IMG/VR virus record: IMGVR_UViG_3300042892_003753 | Location: 1 to 23,525 of that record | Origin: a virus | DNA length: 23,525 bases | Direction: 5' to 3' (one strand) | In this document: one piece after another, positions 20,420-23,525 of the stretch | How the letters are laid out: every line of letters starts with the position of its first letter | Numbering within the stretch: position 1 is the stretch's first letter | Position numbers and translations under genes: made by a program | The notes under the pieces: generated by a model | Told to the model about the DNA's origin: nothing | The model's database searches: none | The model's input: the letters and a program-made list of their open reading frames with translations, nothing else

Positions 20420-22453
20420 ATGTCAGAAAGCGTATTTTCTTTTCGTCTATCAGAAGAATTTGTAAATAAATATCAATTAACTCCAGCACCATTTGGATTC
20501 TCAGATGCAGGATCTAACTCGTTAGGAGAAATAACATTTATTCGTACATATTCTCGTGTTAAGGAAGATGGGACTAAAGAACGCTGGCATGAAGTTTGCC
20601 GTCGTGTAATTGAGGGTATGTATTCAGTTCAAAAGAATCATGCTAAAGATAACCGTCTACCATGGAATGATAATAAAGCACAGAAGTCTGCACAAGAAGC
20701 TTTTCAAAGAATGTTTGAATTAAAGTGGACACCACCAGGCCGTGGTCTTTGGGCATTTGGTACACCTATGACTATGGAGAAGCGTAACTCTGCTTCCCTT
20801 CAAAATTGTGCAATGGTTTCAACTAGAGACCTTGATCGCAATGATCCTGGTGCATTATTTGCTTGGGTAATGGATGCATTAATGTTAGGCATTGGAGTTG
20901 GATTTGATACTCTTGGACAAGATAAGCAAATGTCTATTTATGCACCTACAGAGCCAGCATCAACTTATGATATTCCTGATACCCGTGAAGGCTGGGTAGA
21001 ATCAGTTCGTCTTTTGATTAACTCATTCCTTCGTCAAAATCAACCAATTCAATTATTTAACTATGACCTTATCCGTCCACTAGGAGCACCCATTAAGGGC
21101 TTTGGAGGGGTAGCCAGCGGTCCAGCACCACTTATTGATCTACATACACGCATTCGCAATGTAGTAGGTTCTAGAGCAGGTCAAGCACTTGATAGTCGTG
21201 CAATTGTGGATATTGTTAACCTTATTGGAACATGTGTTGTTTCTGGAAATGTTCGTCGTTCTGCAACTCTTGCTCTTGGAACTCCAGAAGATGATGGATT
21301 TATTAATCTTAAGAATCCAGAAGTGTTTCCAGAAAGAAACTCATATGATCCAGAAAAGCCAGGCTGGGCATGGATGTCAAATAATTCCATTGCTGCTGAG
21401 GTTGGAACAAAATATGAAGACTATGTAGATTTAATTGCAGATAATGGAGAGCCAGGATTTATTTGGCTTGGAGTTGCAAGAGATTATGGTCGCCTTGCAG
21501 ATGCACCAGACTATAAGGATTCCCGTATTATGGGATTCAATCCTTGTGCGGAGCAGCCATTAGAGTCATACGAATTATGTACACTTGTAGAAGTGCATTT
21601 AAATCGTCATGAATCTAAGGAGGACTTCCTCAAGACATTGAAGTTTGCATATCTTTATGGAAAGACTGTAACTCTTATGCCAACACATTGGCCAATAACA
21701 AACGGTATTATGCAACGTAACCGTCGTATTGGTACATCTTTAACAGGTATTGCTGCATTTGCTGACCAATATGGTTTGCCAACAACACGTGAATGGATGG
21801 ATGAGGGTTATAACACAATTCGTAAATATGATCATCAGTATTCAGAATGGCTATGTGTTCGTGAGTCAGTTCGTGTAACTACCGTCAAACCATCAGGTTC
21901 AGTGTCACTACTTTCTGGTGCAACTCCTGGAGTTCACTGGGGTCCTGGAGGAGAATTTTATTTGCGTGCTATTCGTTTTGGTGATCAAGACCCAATGCTT
22001 CATCTTTTCAAAGCTGCGGGGTATAAGATTGAAAAAGACCTTGTATCAGCAAATACATCAGTAGTATATTTCCCTGTAGCATCTGGACATAAGCGTGCTG
22101 AAAAGCAGGTTAGCCTATTTGAAAAGATTGGTTTGGCAGCAACTGCTCAGAAGTACTGGTCAGACAATGGTGTTTCTGTAACATTATCTTTTGATAAGGA
22201 AACAGAAAAGCAGTTTGTTGCTCCAGCACTTAATATGTATGAAGGTCAACTGAAGGCGGTTTCATTCCTTCCAATGGGAAATAAAACTTATCCACAGCAA
22301 CCATATACAGAAATCTCACGAGAAGAATACAACTCATACGTAGGAACAATTGGAAAGATTGATTGGTCTGCTATTTATGATGGCGTAGAAAACCTTGAGG
22401 CTGAGGGTGAAGCGTATTGCTCAACTGATGCTTGTGAGATCAAGTTATACTAA
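20420..22453 (+). CDS. nrdJ: Class II (adenosylcobalamin-dependent) ribonucleotide reductase, monomeric RTPR type
   Basis: A 677-aa enzyme reducing ribonucleotides, probably triphosphates, to deoxyribonucleotides for phage DNA synthesis; cytoplasmic. The active site NPCAEQPLE gives N374, the thiyl-radical C376 and E378. The redox pair is C130 (LQNCAM) and C387 (YELCTL). The C-terminal relay pair C667 and C672 (CSTDAC) regenerates the disulfide. VKPSGSVSLLSGATPGVHW is a signature of this branch. It is somewhat shorter than the Lactobacillus enzyme (about 740). Adenosylcobalamin must come from the host. Arg codons are mostly CGT, with only about five AGA, unlike the oxygenase operon. It stands alone between a terminator and the next promoter. 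Confidence 0.95.
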   Translation: MSESVFSFRLSEEFVNKYQLTPAPFGFSDAGSNSLGEITFIRTYSRVKEDGTKERWHEVCRRVIEGMYSVQKNHAKDNRLPWNDNKAQKSAQEAFQRMFELKWTPPGRGLWAFGTPMTMEKRNSASLQNCAMVSTRDLDRNDPGALFAWVMDALMLGIGVGFDTLGQDKQMSIYAPTEPASTYDIPDTREGWVESVRLLINSFLRQNQPIQLFNYDLIRPLGAPIKGFGGVASGPAPLIDLHTRIRNVVGSRAGQALDSRAIVDIVNLIGTCVVSGNVRRSATLALGTPEDDGFINLKNPEVFPERNSYDPEKPGWAWMSNNSIAAEVGTKYEDYVDLIADNGEPGFIWLGVARDYGRLADAPDYKDSRIMGFNPCAEQPLESYELCTLVEVHLNRHESKEDFLKTLKFAYLYGKTVTLMPTHWPITNGIMQRNRRIGTSLTGIAAFADQYGLPTTREWMDEGYNTIRKYDHQYSEWLCVRESVRVTTVKPSGSVSLLSGATPGVHWGPGGEFYLRAIRFGDQDPMLHLFKAAGYKIEKDLVSANTSVVYFPVASGHKRAEKQVSLFEKIGLAATAQKYWSDNGVSVTLSFDKETEKQFVAPALNMYEGQLKAVSFLPMGNKTYPQQPYTEISREEYNSYVGTIGKIDWSAIYDGVENLEAEGEAYCSTDACEIKLY

Positions 22454-22484
22454 TGGTTACAACTGGTTCACTTTAACATGATTA

Positions 22485-22493
22485 TGGTATACT
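22485..22493 (+). promoter_or_regulatory. Extended -10 promoter, leaderless start at 22501
   Basis: TGGTATACT. An ATG lies one base after the box (22495), too close to be transcribed; the in-frame ATG seven bases after it (22501) matches +1. Confidence 0.65.
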
Positions 22494-22500
22494 TATGGTT

Positions 22501-22911
22501 ATGAGTAATACAACTAATCCATTAATTAATCAAAAGACTGGTTTACCAATTGTTGGAAATGTACGCAAAAAGGTCATTGAAAAGAACTATGACTGGGGCT
22601 TGTATGTTTACAAAAAAGCAAATGGTCGCTGGTTTACTGACGGTAATGGTAATGTTTTAAATATTGAGTCTATGCGTAATGATATCTCTAAGATGACTGA
22701 GCTAAAGAATGCAGCAAAGCACTATGGCGATGCAGGAGATGGAGAAGCAATATTTGTTCCTGGGCTAACACGTATTTCAGAAGAAGAACATTCAGAACAA
22801 CTTGATCGTATGGTCAGTGGTTTAATACCTTCTAAAAATGACCTAGGTGCTTGGAAAGCTGCAAAAGATACACTTGAGACACATGGAAGAGAAGCGTACG
22901 AAAATGGCTAA
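22501..22911 (+). CDS. Conserved-looking phage protein upstream of portal, unknown function
   Basis: A 136-aa soluble protein. It opens with a polar, flexible segment (NTTNPLINQKTGLPIVGNVR), then KNYDWGLYVYKKANGRWFTDGNGNVLNIESMRND, which reads as a beta hairpin with a GNGN turn, and a helical, acidic second half with EEEHSEQLDRMVSGLIPS. No catalytic motif seen. Position directly before the portal, with an eight-base overlap, suggests a role in head assembly or packaging; I do not recognise a family. I chose 22501 over 22495 because of the promoter spacing. Confidence 0.7.
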   Translation: MSNTTNPLINQKTGLPIVGNVRKKVIEKNYDWGLYVYKKANGRWFTDGNGNVLNIESMRNDISKMTELKNAAKHYGDAGDGEAIFVPGLTRISEEEHSEQLDRMVSGLIPSKNDLGAWKAAKDTLETHGREAYENG

Positions 22912-23525
22912 TGAAGAATATCAGTATATCTCTGCAAGTTTAAATACACAAGAAGAAACGGTAAACTCTTTTAAAGAGCAAGACCCTTTTAATAAATCTT
23001 GGGACATGCTTAAAGACTTTTCTGGACTAGAACAAAACTTTCGTCGTAGAACAGCAAGAAACCTTAACAAGTTTGCAGATGTAAACAATGCAGCATATCT
23101 AGATTCTGCAAATGTTACACCATCAGGTGTGGATGCTTCATCAAAGCAGATCAATCCTGGAACGGTATACAGAAATGGTTATGGACTATTTGATGTAATT
23201 ACTCCTCCATATAATCTATATGAACTTGCAAATTTTTATGATACATCTTTTGCTAACCACGCTGCTATTGATGCAAAGGTTGCAAATATTGTTGGTCTTG
23301 GATATTCATTTGAAGCAACAGACCGCACCATGCTTTCTTTTGAGGGTAAGGAACAAAGCGCTACAGATAAAGCACGGAAGCGTATGGAAAGAATGAAACT
23401 TGAAATGCGTGACTGGCTAGAAAACCTTAATGATGATGATTCATTTACAAAGACAATGGAAAAGGTTTACACAGACGTTGAGTCTACTGGAAATGGATAC
23501 CTTGAAATAGGTCGTACAGTAAATG
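22904..23525 (+). CDS. Phage portal protein, N-terminal part (cut by window end)
   Basis: At least 207 codons open to the right edge. After a polar N-terminal region of about 75 residues, the segment YGLFDVITPPYNLYELANFY then FANHAAIDAKVANIVGLGYSFE matches the start of the PBSX/HK97-like portal domain, followed by a helical stretch with many Met, Glu and Lys and VYTDVESTGNGYLEIGR, typical of the portal core. Portal proteins form the dodecameric ring through which DNA enters the capsid. The ATG at 22904 overlaps the previous gene by eight bases, implying coupling. The C-terminal part is outside the window. Confidence 0.85.
   Translation, partial: MANEEYQYISASLNTQEETVNSFKEQDPFNKSWDMLKDFSGLEQNFRRRTARNLNKFADVNNAAYLDSANVTPSGVDASSKQINPGTVYRNGYGLFDVITPPYNLYELANFYDTSFANHAAIDAKVANIVGLGYSFEATDRTMLSFEGKEQSATDKARKRMERMKLEMRDWLENLNDDDSFTKTMEKVYTDVESTGNGYLEIGRTVN

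Overview
The window is AT-rich and reads as part of a tailed bacteriophage genome, most likely infecting a low-GC actinobacterium such as a freshwater acI-type host. Evidence for a phage is a portal protein running off the right edge, several tail-fibre genes with typical repeat modules (the LDGVT 13-mers, an RRGT..QW N-terminus like that of Mtd-type fibres, VGLGNVDNTAD repeats), a secreted SLT-type lytic transglycosylase, a holin-like membrane protein and a B12-dependent (class II) ribonucleotide reductase. The host is inferred from overall style (extended -10 promoters, leaderless starts, AT-rich codons) and is not proven.

Layout. 1-430: the end of a tiny Cys-rich protein and a small membrane protein. 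421-2029 (minus strand): a four-gene operon of restriction-endonuclease-like protein, Cys-rich zinc-ribbon protein, 66-aa helical protein and 2OG-Fe(II) oxygenase 1. 2156-6041 (plus): small structural proteins, two collagen-like fibres, a holin candidate, a BppU-like protein and a fibre with two FnIII-like domains followed by a 52-residue Phe/Pro tract and a four-Cys tail. 6078-14016 (plus): a tightly packed, overlapping operon with a 140-aa unknown protein, a second Cys-rich zinc-ribbon paralogue, seven further 2OG-Fe(II) oxygenases, two DUF6065-like proteins and a short-chain dehydrogenase. 14019-14591 (minus): transglycosylase. 14734-20271 (plus): a second BppU-like protein and the main tail-fibre cluster. 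20420-22453: class II RNR. 22501-23525: a conserved small protein and the start of the portal gene.

The most striking element is the set of eight oxygenases. All eight keep an HxD...H facial triad and a basic residue 10-11 positions after the distal His, so all look catalytically intact. They sit beside collagen-like Gly-X-Y fibres and the Phe/Pro fibre, which are plausible substrates for prolyl or lysyl hydroxylation. The working hypothesis is a phage-encoded system that hydroxylates its own fibres, or builds a modified surface group, with the SDR and DUF6065-like proteins as partners. This is inference.

Regulation. Thirteen near-identical extended -10 boxes (TGnTATAAT or close variants) occur in the window. 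Eight place +1 on or within a few bases of a start codon, implying leaderless mRNAs; two of these move the likely start downstream of the longest reading frame. Three others place +1 just before a perfect stem-loop, giving transcripts capped by a 5' hairpin. One strong Rho-independent terminator separates the tail-fibre cluster from the RNR.
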